Of a DNA stretch of 55,009 nucleotides, positions 8,356 to 17,008 are shown one piece after another. The position numbers and the translations under genes were made by a program. The stretch's first letter is position 1; every line of letters starts with the position of its first letter. The notes beneath the pieces were generated by a model. It did no database searches and was not told the DNA's origin. It was given only the letters and a program-made list of their open reading frames with translations. The DNA comes from an uncultured beta proteobacterium (lineage in GTDB: Bacteria > Pseudomonadota > Gammaproteobacteria > Burkholderiales > SG8-41): contig CADECM010000002.1 of the NCBI GenBank assembly GCA_902825845.1, forward strand, positions 103,826 through 158,834. The letters are read 5' to 3'.

Positions 8356-9210
8356 GTGCCAGGCTTTGCGTATTGCATCGTCAATGTTTTTGCCGAGGCC
8401 ACTGCCGCGCACCCGCGGCTCACCGGCAATCCACTGTGCGTGTTCGAAGACGCACGCGGCCTCGACACGCAAACCATGCAGGCCCTGGCGCAGCAGTTCA
8501 ATCTATCGGAAACCGTGTTCGTGCTGCCTTCGGACAAGGCCACCGCGCGCATTCGCATTTTCACCACGGCGTTTGAAATGCCCTTTGCCGGACATCCCAC
8601 ACTGGGCTCCGCGCATGTGGTGCGCGCGCTCACCGGCGCGGGTGATCAGCTCACCCTCGAAACCAACGCCGGCGTCATTCCGGTGACGGCGCGCGGCGAC
8701 GAATGGACGCTCACGGCCAATGCGCCTCTGACGCGCCCTTATGTTCGCTCCATGGCGGAACTGGCGCTGACGCTGGGCATTGATGCGGCCGATATCGCTG
8801 ACACGCCGCTGTGGGTGTCGACCGGTAACGAACAGTTGATTGTGCCACTCGCCAGCGCGGACGCAGTGCGGCGTTGCCACCCCGACACTGCGCGCGTGGC
8901 GGCGGAAACGACTGTAAAAGATGCCAGCAAAATCCTGGTGTGGGCAGATGCCGGCGGCGACGCGGTGCTGGCGCGGTTTTATTTTGTACGGCATGGCGTG
9001 CTGGGTGAGGACTACGGCACCGGCAGCGCGGCGGCCAATCTGGGCGGCTGGCATCTGGCGCGGCAATCGGCACTGCCGATGCGGCGCGTGATCCATCAGG
9101 GCGAACCGATCGCGCGGCCGGCGAGGCTGCAGCTGAATGTGGATGCGCAGGGCGCGATACGCGTCGGCGGTTTGGTGATGACACTGGGCGCGGGCACAGT
9201 GACGCTGTGA
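8356..9210 (+). CDS. PhzF family phenazine biosynthesis-like protein (epimerase/isomerase fold)
   Basis: A 284-residue protein with the duplicated hot-dog-like fold of PhzF, whose members isomerise small metabolites using a conserved glutamate. Seen here: TGNPLCVFEDA (about 23-33), LSETVFV with the probable catalytic Glu52, GHPTLGSAHV (about 78-87) and the second-half motif GTGSAAANLGGW (about 219-230). I chose the GTG at 8356, which places the usual short lead-in before the first strand and has GGGGA about 12 bases upstream; an upstream ATG at 8200 would run through the amidase gene. It is unlikely to make phenazine, as no phz genes are nearby. Confidence 0.88.
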   Translation: MPGFAYCIVNVFAEATAAHPRLTGNPLCVFEDARGLDTQTMQALAQQFNLSETVFVLPSDKATARIRIFTTAFEMPFAGHPTLGSAHVVRALTGAGDQLTLETNAGVIPVTARGDEWTLTANAPLTRPYVRSMAELALTLGIDAADIADTPLWVSTGNEQLIVPLASADAVRRCHPDTARVAAETTVKDASKILVWADAGGDAVLARFYFVRHGVLGEDYGTGSAAANLGGWHLARQSALPMRRVIHQGEPIARPARLQLNVDAQGAIRVGGLVMTLGAGTVTL

Positions 9211-9220
9211 CCGCCGCACC

Positions 9221-9670
9221 CTATTTCAGCAGTACCAGCTTCTGGCCGGTCCACTGATAGGTCACGCGCTTTTTCACGCTCGGACAGCAGCGCGCATCCT
9301 TCGGGCCGAGGGTCATGGTGTCGATGAAAATACTGGAACCGCGCACGCTGACGTTCTCGATCTGCCCCGCAAGGTCGGTGGTGATGGTGCGGTAGCTCCT
9401 GCCCTGATCGATAAAAACCGACAGCTTGGGCCGCCACCATGTCGGCCCCAGAATGGTCCATTGCAATACGATATCCGGCCGGCCGTCGCCGTTCACATCG
9501 GCGATGACATGCTGCCCGGCCGATGCGCTGCCATCTTCAAGTTTTTGTGACTTTAAAAACTGCTCGATCACGGTCTTGGCGCCGGTGTCGTCGAGCGCGT
9601 GCGCGGCAGGCGCTACTGAAAAAAGCACCAACGATACAGCGAGGCATAACGCTGGAGAAACAATACGCAT
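9221..9670 (-). CDS. Secreted hypothetical protein with a VCBS/FG-GAP-like Ca-binding loop
   Basis: A 149-residue protein with a clear signal peptide (MRIVSPALCLAVSLVLFSVA, cleavage near AHA-LD), so probably periplasmic. The mature part contains ADVNGDGRPDIVLQW, a calcium-loop motif found in FG-GAP/VCBS repeats, and a CC pair near residue 129. I chose the ATG at 9670 because it starts the signal peptide; a longer ORF from 9757 overlaps the promoter region of the opposite gene. It is transcribed against both neighbours. Function unknown. Confidence 0.72.
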   Translation of the reverse strand: MRIVSPALCLAVSLVLFSVAPAAHALDDTGAKTVIEQFLKSQKLEDGSASAGQHVIADVNGDGRPDIVLQWTILGPTWWRPKLSVFIDQGRSYRTITTDLAGQIENVSVRGSSIFIDTMTLGPKDARCCPSVKKRVTYQWTGQKLVLLK

Positions 9671-9808
9671 GACGGCTTGCCCTGGAAAATGGATGATAGC
9701 GGCTACTATGCGCTTTTTTGCGTCGAATTCAAGCGCACTACACCAGGCGGCGGGCAACGCACTAAAATAGCGCGCTGGGGACTAGGTTTAACCTTTCTGG
9801 AGAACACC

Positions 9809-10591
9809 ATGTATAACGATCAGGTCGGCGTCAGCATCGATGGGCATATCGCAACGGTGGAGTTGCGCCGGCCACCGAACAACTTTCTGGACATGGAATT
9901 GATCGGTCATCTGGCGACGGCGCTGGAGGATCTCGACAACAACATCATGGTGCGCAGCATCGTGCTGGCTGCGGCGGGCAAGCATTTTTGCGCTGGCGCA
10001 AATCTGGTGAAGCGCGTCGACGACGAAGCCGCGGGCAGGAAGGTCGTGTCGCAGCCGCGCCATCTGTATCACGAAGCGCAGCGTCTGGTGCAGACCAAAA
10101 AGCCCATCGTCGCCGCGGTGCACGGCAGCGCCATCGGCGCCGGGCTGGGCCTTGCGCTGGTGGCGGACTTTCGCGTGACCTGCAAGGAAGCGCGGCTGGC
10201 CGCGAACTTCTGCGCGCTCGGCTATCATCCTGGTTTCGGCATGACGTTTACCCTGCCGCGGCTGATCGGCCATCAGAAGGCCAAGTGGTTGTGTCTCACC
10301 GGCAAACGCGTGCCGGGTGATGAGGCGGTTGCGATGGGCCTTGCCGACCGTCTGGTCGAGCAGGACAAGGTGCGCGAGGTGGCCACTGAAATGGCGATGG
10401 AACTGGCCAAGTCGGGACCACTGGCGGTGCAGTCCGCGCGCGAGACCTTGCATTGTGATCTGTTTGCCGGGTTCCGCGCGGCGACCGAGCGCGAAGCCTT
10501 CATGCAGAACATGCTGCGCGAGACCAACGATTTCCGCGAAGGCGTGAAAGCCGGATTCGATCGTCGCGAGCCGGTGTTTACCGGAACCTGA
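9809..10591 (+). CDS. Enoyl-CoA hydratase/isomerase family protein lacking both canonical glutamates
   Basis: A 260-residue crotonase-fold protein. The first oxyanion-hole segment is GKHFCAGANL (57-66) and the second is AIGAGLGLALVADFR (108-122). In rat mitochondrial hydratase the catalytic glutamates lie in GGGCE and QPE; at the aligned positions this protein has G114 and F134. It may therefore catalyse something other than hydration, such as isomerisation, hydrolysis or C-C bond cleavage. The start ATG at 9809 has TGGAG upstream; the ORF extension to 9677 is not credible. It abuts queC directly. Family assignment is firm; substrate unknown. Confidence 0.85.
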   Translation: MYNDQVGVSIDGHIATVELRRPPNNFLDMELIGHLATALEDLDNNIMVRSIVLAAAGKHFCAGANLVKRVDDEAAGRKVVSQPRHLYHEAQRLVQTKKPIVAAVHGSAIGAGLGLALVADFRVTCKEARLAANFCALGYHPGFGMTFTLPRLIGHQKAKWLCLTGKRVPGDEAVAMGLADRLVEQDKVREVATEMAMELAKSGPLAVQSARETLHCDLFAGFRAATEREAFMQNMLRETNDFREGVKAGFDRREPVFTGT

Positions 10592-11302
10592 TTGACTACG
10601 CCGACGCGACACGGCAAAACCGCTGTCGTCCTGCTGTCCGGCGGGCTGGATTCCGCCACCGTGCTGGCGATGGCGCGCGAGCAGGGCTACGTCTGCCATT
10701 GCCTGTCGATGGACTACGGCCAGCGCCACCGCGCCGAGCTTGACGCCGCGGCGCGTGTGGCCGAGGCGCTGGGCGCGGCGCATCATCGCGTGGTCAAGAT
10801 CGACCTTGCCGGGTTCGGCGGCTCCGCGCTCACCGATGACAGCATCGCCGTGCCCACCGATGGCATCGCGCCGGGCATCCCGGTAACTTACGTTCCGGCA
10901 CGTAACACCATTCTGCTGTCGTTCGCGCTGGCGAACGCCGAAGTCGCCGGCGCCAATGATATTTTTTTCGGCGCCAACGCGGTCGATTACTCGGGCTATC
11001 CCGACTGCCGCCCCGACTACGTCAAGGCGTACGAGGCCATGGCCAATCTTGCAACGCGCGCGGCGATTGAAGGTCAGCGGCTGACCGTGCATACGCCAAT
11101 CATCGCCCTGTCCAAGGCCGACATCATTCGCACGGGCATTGCGCTGGGTGTCGATTACGCGCTGACAGTGTCGTGTTATCAGGCCACCACCGACGGGCTG
11201 GCCTGCGGCCAATGCGACGCGTGCCGGCTGCGCTGCGCGGGCTTTGAACAGGCCGCCGTCGCGGATCCGACACGATATAAAAAACTCAATAAAAACAAAT
11301 AG
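10592..11302 (+). CDS. queC: 7-cyano-7-deazaguanine synthase
   Basis: A 236-residue enzyme that converts 7-carboxy-7-deazaguanine to preQ0 with ATP and ammonia, for queuosine tRNA modification. The PP-loop is [10 protein letters not shown] (14-23). The C-terminal zinc site has C195, C205, C208 and C211 (SCYQ, then [12 protein letters not shown]). The likely start is TTG immediately after the stop of the preceding gene, implying translational coupling; no better ATG lies before the PP-loop. Other que genes are not in the window. The stop codon lies inside an AT-rich boundary motif, which encodes the last residues NKNK. Confidence 0.95.
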   Translation: MTTPTRHGKTAVVLLSGGLDSATVLAMAREQGYVCHCLSMDYGQRHRAELDAAARVAEALGAAHHRVVKIDLAGFGGSALTDDSIAVPTDGIAPGIPVTYVPARNTILLSFALANAEVAGANDIFFGANAVDYSGYPDCRPDYVKAYEAMANLATRAAIEGQRLTVHTPIIALSKADIIRTGIALGVDYALTVSCYQATTDGLACGQCDACRLRCAGFEQAAVADPTRYKKLNKNK

Positions 11303-11305
11303 TTA
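11293..11305 (+). repeat. AT-rich boundary motif copy 4
   Basis: Core AAACAAATAGTTA overlapping the queC stop codon (TAG at 11300-11302), 22 bases before the next start. It contributes the terminal Asn-Lys residues of QueC. Confidence 0.65.
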
Positions 11306-11326
11306 TAGTATAATCTCCTGCGCATC

Positions 11327-12454
11327 ATGGCGTTTACCATCCATCATCAAATCCTTGCCGCCGTGTTCGTGATCGCCGTCATCATGGGCGCGGTCGCCAA
11401 CAAGACGCACTTTTGCACCATGGGCGCGGTGTCCGACTGGATCAACATCGGCGACACCGGCCGCATGCGTGCGTGGGTGCTGGCGATGGCGGTGGCGCTG
11501 CTCGGCGTGATCGCGCTCGAGGGCGCGGGCGCGATCAATCTCTACGGCGAAACCTTTCCGCCGTTTCGCAGCAGCAACTTTTCGTGGCCACGGCATGTGG
11601 CCGGTGGATTGATGTTCGGCATCGGCATGGTGCTCGCCAGCGGCTGCGGCAACAAGACCATGGTGCGCATCGGCAGCGGCAATCTCAAATCACTGGTCGT
11701 GCTGCTGGCGGGCATGGTGGCCTCGTACCTGATGCTGTGGTCGCCGCTGTATGAAAAAGCGTTTCTGCCGTGGATCCAGGCGGCGAGCATCAACCTTGCC
11801 CGGCACGGCATACCCACCCAGCATGCGGGCGACGTGGTCTCCGGATTGTTGCAGCAGGCGCCGTCAAAAACCAACAACATGGCGATCGCGCTGATGTTCG
11901 CCATGGGCCTGCTGATCTTTGTGTTCAGGTCGAAGGATTTTCGCGGGAGTTTCGACAACATTCTGGGCGGCACGGTGATCGGCCTGGCCATCGTGGCCGG
12001 CTGGTACCTGACCGGTGGCGCACCGGGGCAGGCGTGGAAGGACTACGCCGACATGGCCACCGACATTCCCAGCCGCGTGCAGGTGCAGTCCTACACCTTC
12101 GTCAGCCCCATGGGCGACACGCTGCATTATCTGCTCAACCCGACGCGAACTTCCCTTATCAACTTCGGCGTGGTGGCACTCGCCGGCGTGATCAGCGGCT
12201 CGTTTCTTTACGCCATTGCCACCCATAACTTTCGCATCGAATGGTTCGCTTCGGCCGGCGATTTTGTGAACCATGTCATCGGCGGCGCGTTGATGGGCGT
12301 GGGCGGCGTGCTGGCGATGGGCTGCACCGTGGGGCAGGCGATCACCGGCATGTCCACCCTCGCCATCGGCGCCATGTTGACATTTGTGGCCATAGTCGCG
12401 GGCGCCGTGGCGGCCATGAAATTTCAGTACTGGCGCATGCTGCGAGAAGCGTAG
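11327..12454 (+). CDS. YeeE/YedE family membrane transporter (sulfur-compound, TsuA-like)
   Basis: A 375-residue polytopic inner-membrane protein with about nine or ten hydrophobic helices. It has the three conserved cysteine motifs of the YeeE/YedE family: KTHFCTMGAVSD (about 26-37), LASGCGNKTMVRIG (about 104-117) and LAMGCTVGQAITG (about 327-339). In TsuA these cysteines pass thiosulfate across the membrane. No TusA/YeeD-like gene adjoins it here, so its substrate (thiosulfate or another sulfur compound) is inferred. It follows queC by 24 nt but is probably not functionally linked to it. Confidence 0.88.
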   Translation: MAFTIHHQILAAVFVIAVIMGAVANKTHFCTMGAVSDWINIGDTGRMRAWVLAMAVALLGVIALEGAGAINLYGETFPPFRSSNFSWPRHVAGGLMFGIGMVLASGCGNKTMVRIGSGNLKSLVVLLAGMVASYLMLWSPLYEKAFLPWIQAASINLARHGIPTQHAGDVVSGLLQQAPSKTNNMAIALMFAMGLLIFVFRSKDFRGSFDNILGGTVIGLAIVAGWYLTGGAPGQAWKDYADMATDIPSRVQVQSYTFVSPMGDTLHYLLNPTRTSLINFGVVALAGVISGSFLYAIATHNFRIEWFASAGDFVNHVIGGALMGVGGVLAMGCTVGQAITGMSTLAIGAMLTFVAIVAGAVAAMKFQYWRMLREA

Positions 12455-12485
12455 CGCATGCCCGCGCGCCAACGGGCTGCCGCGG

Positions 12486-12514
12486 TTGACCCACATACGC
12501 AGGGGCGGTAGAAT
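12486..12514 (+). promoter_or_regulatory. Sigma70-type promoter for tRNA-Lys
   Basis: A -35 box TTGACC (12486-12491) and a -10 box TAGAAT (12509-12514) are separated by exactly 17 bases. A GC-rich discriminator (CGCCCC) follows, typical of growth-rate- and stringent-controlled stable-RNA promoters. The tRNA begins about 15 bases after the -10 box. Confidence 0.75.
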
Positions 12515-12528
12515 TCGCCCCTTTTTGA

Positions 12529-12604
12529 GGGCGGTTAGCTCAGCCGGTAGAGCAGCGGACTTTTAATCCGTTGGTCGAGAGTTCGAATCTCTCACCGCCT
12601 ACCA
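12529..12604 (+). tRNA. tRNA-Lys (anticodon TTT)
   Basis: A 76-nt gene with an encoded CCA end. The acceptor stem pairs GGGCGGT with ACCGCCT (one G-U at the top). The D-arm is GCTCAGCCGGTAGAGC, the anticodon loop CTTTTAA carries TTT at 12562-12564, and the T-loop is TTCGAAT. The sequence closely follows bacterial tRNA-Lys(UUU). Confidence 0.98.
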
Positions 12605-12612
12605 GTGTTATC

Positions 12613-12645
12613 AAGGGGTTGCTGTCTTTTGGCGGCAACCCCTTT
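12613..12645 (+). terminator. Probable terminator after tRNA-Lys
   Basis: A perfect 10-bp stem, AAGGGGTTGC (12613-12622) with GCAACCCCTT (12635-12644), begins nine bases after the tRNA 3' end. The trailing T-tract is short (TTTGCATTT), so it is a plausible but not ideal intrinsic terminator. Confidence 0.55.
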
Positions 12646-12801
12646 GCATTTCGCGCGCTGGCGTTGCGGTCATTGGGCGGAAAATGTTGAATCTGATTCC
12701 GTTCGCCGCCGTGTTCTTTGCCGCAAGCCATTACCTCAGGCGCTGCCTCGACGGCCAGGGCGCGCACTGTGTTGATCTCTTGTGTCGGGGCGCGGCGGCC
12801 G

Positions 12802-13779
12802 TTATAGCGGCTTGGGCTTGAGCTTCATGCGGTGAATGAGATTCGCCCATTCTTCGATTTCTGCGCGCACGAACTTGCTGAACGCTTCGGGCGTGTCGCC
12901 GACCAGCGTTGAACCCTGGTCCGAAATCGCCTTGATCGTCGCGGGGTCCTTGAGCACGGCGGAAACCGACGTGAAAAACTGGCCGATGATGGCGTCGGGC
13001 ACGGCCGCCGGCGCGTAAACCCCGGTCCAGCCGCTCTTGTCGTAGCCGGGCACGCCGGCTTCGTCGATCGTAGGCAGGTCCGGCAATGCCGGTGTGCGCT
13101 GTTTGGACGAGACGGCCACGCAGCGCATGCGCCCGGCCTTGATAAAGGGCGGGACGGACAGCAGCCCGAGGAAGGATACCTGCACTTCCCCGCTCATCAG
13201 TCCGATCGCGGCCGCGCCGGCGCCTTTGTACGGCACCTGCTTCATGTTGATCTTGGCCATGTAATTGAAGAGCTCGGTGGTCAGATGCAGATTGCTGCCG
13301 ATGCCGGCGGACGAATACAGCACTTCCCCCGGACGCTTGCGCGCCAGATCCAGCAGCTGCTTCACGGTGGTCACGGGCATCGACGGGTGCAGGCACAGCA
13401 CCAGCGGCGTGGTTGCCAGATTGGTGACAGGTTTGAAATCCTTGATCGCGTCAAAGGGCAGGTTGGTATACAGACTCGGCACGAAGGTGAAACTGGCCGA
13501 GGTCACCAGATAGGTGTAGCCGTCCGGCGGTGCCTTGGCTGCGAGCGCGACGCCCACAATGCCGCCCGCACTGGGGCGATTGTCCACCGTGACGCTGGTC
13601 CCCAGCGACGCTTGCAGCCGGGGCTGCAAGGCGCGCGCGATCAGATCAGTACCCCCACCAGGGGAATAGGGCACGATAAAACGGATGGCCTTTTCGGGAT
13701 AGGCGCCGACGGCGGGGCGCAGCGGCGCGAAGGTTGCGATGAACGTGATGAACACCAATGCACAGGCGACGCGAAACAT
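12802..13779 (-). CDS. Bug/TctC-family periplasmic substrate-binding protein
   Basis: A 325-residue solute receptor of the tripartite tricarboxylate transporter type. It has a signal peptide (about 1-26) and the family motifs YPEKAIRFIVPYSPGGGTD (about 27-45), TVDNRPSAGG (about 64-73), PDGYT, VPYKGAG and DLPTIDEAGVPGY. Such proteins bind carboxylates or amides outside the inner membrane. No TctA/TctB membrane genes are in the window, which is usual for orphan Bug proteins. GGAGGAGA stands about 8 bases before the ATG. The ligand cannot be read from sequence. Confidence 0.93.
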   Translation of the reverse strand: MFRVACALVFITFIATFAPLRPAVGAYPEKAIRFIVPYSPGGGTDLIARALQPRLQASLGTSVTVDNRPSAGGIVGVALAAKAPPDGYTYLVTSASFTFVPSLYTNLPFDAIKDFKPVTNLATTPLVLCLHPSMPVTTVKQLLDLARKRPGEVLYSSAGIGSNLHLTTELFNYMAKINMKQVPYKGAGAAAIGLMSGEVQVSFLGLLSVPPFIKAGRMRCVAVSSKQRTPALPDLPTIDEAGVPGYDKSGWTGVYAPAAVPDAIIGQFFTSVSAVLKDPATIKAISDQGSTLVGDTPEAFSKFVRAEIEEWANLIHRMKLKPKPL

Positions 13780-14055
13780 GGATGCTTCTCCTCCGATGTT
13801 GCCTCACTTGTCCGGTGTCCGGCAGTGGATGCCGGCATCTGCCAATCGCATTCATGGCGCATGAGGCTGCGTCAAAGTAGTGGATTTCTGTACGCGTCGC
13901 AATCTGTAAGATTACGTGGGCAGACCTACGCAGGCGCTGCCCTGGGCCGCAGCTATTCGCGTCGCGCAGGTTCGCAGCGGTTGCACCGTGATCAAACGGC
14001 TGCGGTCACCCGCGAATACGCATTGCACGCAGCGGCGATTTGCCGGTGCGTTGAA

Positions 14056-15057
14056 TTACAGTCCACGCAGCTTCGAGGGGGAAAGTCCCGCGTCGCGCAC
14101 CACCTTTGCCCACGTGGCGACTTCCGTCTTGATCGTCTGCGCCATTGCCTCCGGGGTGGTGCCCGCAGGGACGAGGTAGAACGCGGCGAGACGCTGGCGG
14201 ATGTCGGGCAACGCGATCAATTTACGGATTTCCTGGTTGAGCCGCAGCACGGTCGCGGGCGGGGTGCGTGCCGGTGCGACGAGGCCGTACCAGCCTGTCA
14301 CGTCGTAGCCGGGGAATCCACTTTCGGCAATCGTCGGTAGATCGGGCGTGGCGGGCCAGCGTTGGGCGCTGGTAACGGCAACCGCGCGCAGCCGTTTGGT
14401 ATTTGCATGCGGGAGGGCGAGTCCCAGTGGCGCGAACATCAACTCGACTTCGCCGGTAACGAGGGCCGTGGCCGCCGGCGCGCCGCCCTTGTAGGCGACG
14501 TGCGTGATTTTCGTCCCAGTCATCGACTTGAACAGCTCGCCGGCAAGATGCAGCGTCCCGCCAACACCGGAACTGGCGTAGTTCAATTGCCCCGCCTTTT
14601 GTTTTGCCAGCGCCACGACGTCCCGGACCGTTTTCACCGGCAGCGAGGGATGCGCGACCAGGGTATATACGCCCGATGCGAGTATCGTCACGTAGCTGAA
14701 GTCCCGCGTGATGTCGTAGGGGACGTTGTCGTAAATGCCGGGGATGATGGTCGCGGAGGCGCTGATCATGGCCATGGTGTAGCCGTCCGGCGCTGCTGTG
14801 GCTGCGAGTTGGGTGCCGATGATGCTATTCGCGCCCGGCCGGTTGTCCACGGTCACGGGCACGCCCACATTCGCCGACAGCTTCTGCCCCACAATGCGCG
14901 CGATGGTATCGTTCGGGCCGCCCGCGGTGAAGCCGACGATGATCCGTATCGGCTTGCTGGGATACTCCTGGGACAGTGCCGGCGTTGCCAGCGTTGCGAG
15001 CAGCACACACGGCAGCGCCCGCTTTCGTTTTCCTGATGGAATCATCTGTATATCCAT
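14056..15057 (-). CDS. Bug/TctC-family periplasmic substrate-binding protein
   Basis: A 333-residue Bug protein if begun at the ATG at 15057, or 329 from 15045; a further upstream in-frame start (15129) would add an unlikely basic leader. The signal peptide KRKRALPCVLLATLATPALS precedes the mature start QEYPSKPIRIIVGFTAGGPND. Motifs VDNRPGANSIIG, PDGYTMAM, AYKGGAPA and DLPTIAESGFPGY confirm the family. It is co-oriented with the other Bug gene at 12802-13779, with a 276-nt gap, so the two may share regulation. Ligand unknown. Confidence 0.92.
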   Translation of the reverse strand: MDIQMIPSGKRKRALPCVLLATLATPALSQEYPSKPIRIIVGFTAGGPNDTIARIVGQKLSANVGVPVTVDNRPGANSIIGTQLAATAAPDGYTMAMISASATIIPGIYDNVPYDITRDFSYVTILASGVYTLVAHPSLPVKTVRDVVALAKQKAGQLNYASSGVGGTLHLAGELFKSMTGTKITHVAYKGGAPAATALVTGEVELMFAPLGLALPHANTKRLRAVAVTSAQRWPATPDLPTIAESGFPGYDVTGWYGLVAPARTPPATVLRLNQEIRKLIALPDIRQRLAAFYLVPAGTTPEAMAQTIKTEVATWAKVVRDAGLSPSKLRGL

Positions 15058-15427
15058 TCGATTCGGGTGGACAGGCCGGGCGGCGTCTATAGGATTCAAA
15101 TCACGCCGCTCGCCGGCTGCTACGGGCATCGGGTTTTCAATCGCCCGTCTTTATCTCCCCGCAGCCTAACTTTCGCCCGGCGAACCGTCAATCGCGGGCT
15201 TTGCCCGCGCGCCATTCGCCGCATGAAAAGAATTTCGCCAAGCACACGCCAGGCTCCCAGGCATAGGCCATCGGTCGGATTGTCGCGGCCGTGCCGGCGG
15301 TGCACGCTATGCCTGTAGCCATTCCCGTTCATGATCAGCGTCCGGCCGCGTAACCCGGGCGTCAATGACAATTCCCGGCACCTGGTGGTTGCGCCGCCGG
15401 ATGCCGCACTCAAAGGAGACAGCCGCA
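15058..15427. other. Divergent intergenic region, 370 nt
   Basis: It separates a minus-strand Bug gene from the secreted-protein gene and must hold both start regions. The only clear structure is a hairpin CGCGGGC-TTT-GCCCGCG at 15193-15209. I could not assign promoters with confidence. Confidence 0.55.
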
Positions 15428-17008
15428 ATGAGACTGTTCAGCACGAATACCGAGCGACATGTGTGGCGTATGTATTTAACCGCCTGCTTCGTCTTTATAT
15501 CCACGTCCGGTTACGGAGCCGGCACGGACAAGGGAGCCACGCGTCCGGCGCGAGCGGTTGCCGGATTGGACAACCCATGCGCGGCCGACGGCATCTGCAA
15601 TATCGGCGTGTGCAAGAGCGACCCGGACTGTCCGGCGTTCCCTAAAGTGGCACCAGTGCCGCTGCCCACCGCCGTCGTCAACACGACCTGCGGCGGCAAG
15701 GTCATTGTGCAGGCGACCGACTCTGCGCTCGGCGCCGCGGCAGCCAAAGTCGCGGCGCGCACGCCGAACTTCAACGTCGCGCAGAAGGTGAAGAACCCTG
15801 CCTTCTTCGATGCGCATCCGTCGGGTGCGCTCGCCACCGGTCACGCCGAGCTTAAGGGTTTCGGGGTCACGATGGTTCAGGGGAGCTGGCCCAAGGCGGT
15901 GGAGAACGCCTCGGGCGACCTCGACGACCCCACGCTGTTGTTCTTCAGGAAGGCGGACGGCAACCAGGACAACTGGGGGCTCATCGGGATGGGCTACAGC
16001 TTCCAATTTGCCACCGACAACCAGCCGTTTCCGACAAAGGTCCCGGGAATTCAGGGATCGATCTGGTGGATTCACGAGGCAGGATATCACCGCTCTCCCG
16101 GCGACGGCGGGTTCACCTGTGCGGTTTCCGCCGACGTGAAGTTCGGCCCTAGCCCTGACTCGGCTGGCTGTAACGGCATCGCCAGCGGGAATCTCAAGAC
16201 CCGTGAATTCCACGCCGACCACAAGCATGGCCGCTACTGGGCGGCGCACGTGTGGTTTGAGCCCGGCACGCTGCGCCCGACGATCGCCCTCACCGATCCC
16301 TGGTGCCGGCAGAGCGCGGCAGCCCTCACGGTTCCCGCGTGCGGGTTCTTCAAGCGCGGCACCTGCACGCCCCCCGTGGTGGTGAAAGCCACCGTGACGT
16401 TGACCGGCACCCCGGGCGACACCGGCGTGTCGGGAAAGACCGGCAGTGTTTTCGTTACCGCCGGCGGCGACAGCGCAACGCACGCCATGTATGGCCTATC
16501 GTCGAAAGAACGTTCGGACGAAGCGTGCCTTGTGACGGTGCGCAAGGAGCACGTCAACGACTCGACCAACGATACCGACCAGACGCAGAACTTGTGTGGG
16601 CCCAACGGCGCCACCTCGTCCGAGATCAAGGCCGAATTCAGCGACTCGAGCGTGCACGGCGTGCGCGCCTTCGTCACGGGTGTGCGGGTGTGCATGAATA
16701 ACGACAAGTCGCGTGTCAAAGGATTCAAGCTACGCGGCAGGAAGATCGACAATGCCGGCCAGTTGGTGGCACTGGCGGGCGGGGTGGCCGGCAGCGGCAC
16801 GGCAGGCGGATCGGAGGTCACGACCCACGTCATCACCGAGCCGTACGCGGTGCGCACCAACTGCGATGAGAAGGGCGGCTGGATGTCGTGGGCCGAATGC
16901 CCGGCCGGCAAGGTCGCGACCGCCGCCAGGCTGCACTATGGATCCGGCTCGCAGCCGCGCAGCCTGGTGGGAATCGCCCTGCAGTGTCGATCCGTCACCA
17001 CGCCATAG
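15428..17008 (+). CDS. Secreted Cys-rich protein of unknown function with lectin-like C-terminal repeats
   Basis: A 526-residue protein that I cannot assign. Seen: an N-terminal signal region (about 1-30, MYLTACFVFISTSGYGAG), a short Cys-rich segment CAADGICNIGVCKSDPDC (about 51-68), a large middle domain (about 95-300) rich in Trp, Gly and His (including GSIWWIHEAGYHR and HADHKHGRYWAAHVWFEPG), and a C-terminal region in which segments of the type CPAGKVATAARLHYG ... LVGIALQCRS occur. That pattern recalls secreted beta-prism or membrane-outer-layer-type domains. AAGGAG lies about 10 bases before ATG 15428. It is isolated between a Bug gene and the DUF4157 gene, which suggests an accessory locus. 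Confidence 0.7.
   Translation: MRLFSTNTERHVWRMYLTACFVFISTSGYGAGTDKGATRPARAVAGLDNPCAADGICNIGVCKSDPDCPAFPKVAPVPLPTAVVNTTCGGKVIVQATDSALGAAAAKVAARTPNFNVAQKVKNPAFFDAHPSGALATGHAELKGFGVTMVQGSWPKAVENASGDLDDPTLLFFRKADGNQDNWGLIGMGYSFQFATDNQPFPTKVPGIQGSIWWIHEAGYHRSPGDGGFTCAVSADVKFGPSPDSAGCNGIASGNLKTREFHADHKHGRYWAAHVWFEPGTLRPTIALTDPWCRQSAAALTVPACGFFKRGTCTPPVVVKATVTLTGTPGDTGVSGKTGSVFVTAGGDSATHAMYGLSSKERSDEACLVTVRKEHVNDSTNDTDQTQNLCGPNGATSSEIKAEFSDSSVHGVRAFVTGVRVCMNNDKSRVKGFKLRGRKIDNAGQLVALAGGVAGSGTAGGSEVTTHVITEPYAVRTNCDEKGGWMSWAECPAGKVATAARLHYGSGSQPRSLVGIALQCRSVTTP

Noticed and set aside
12501..12526. Hairpin AGGGGCG/CGCCCCT plus five T, as a terminator for the YeeE gene
   Set aside because: It overlaps the -10 box and GC-rich discriminator of a well-spaced promoter for tRNA-Lys, which explains the sequence better; it may still act weakly as a terminator.
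12540..12767. Minus-strand ORF over tRNA-Lys containing ERFELSTNGLK
   Set aside because: This peptide is the antisense translation of a tRNA-Lys gene, a well-known annotation artefact.
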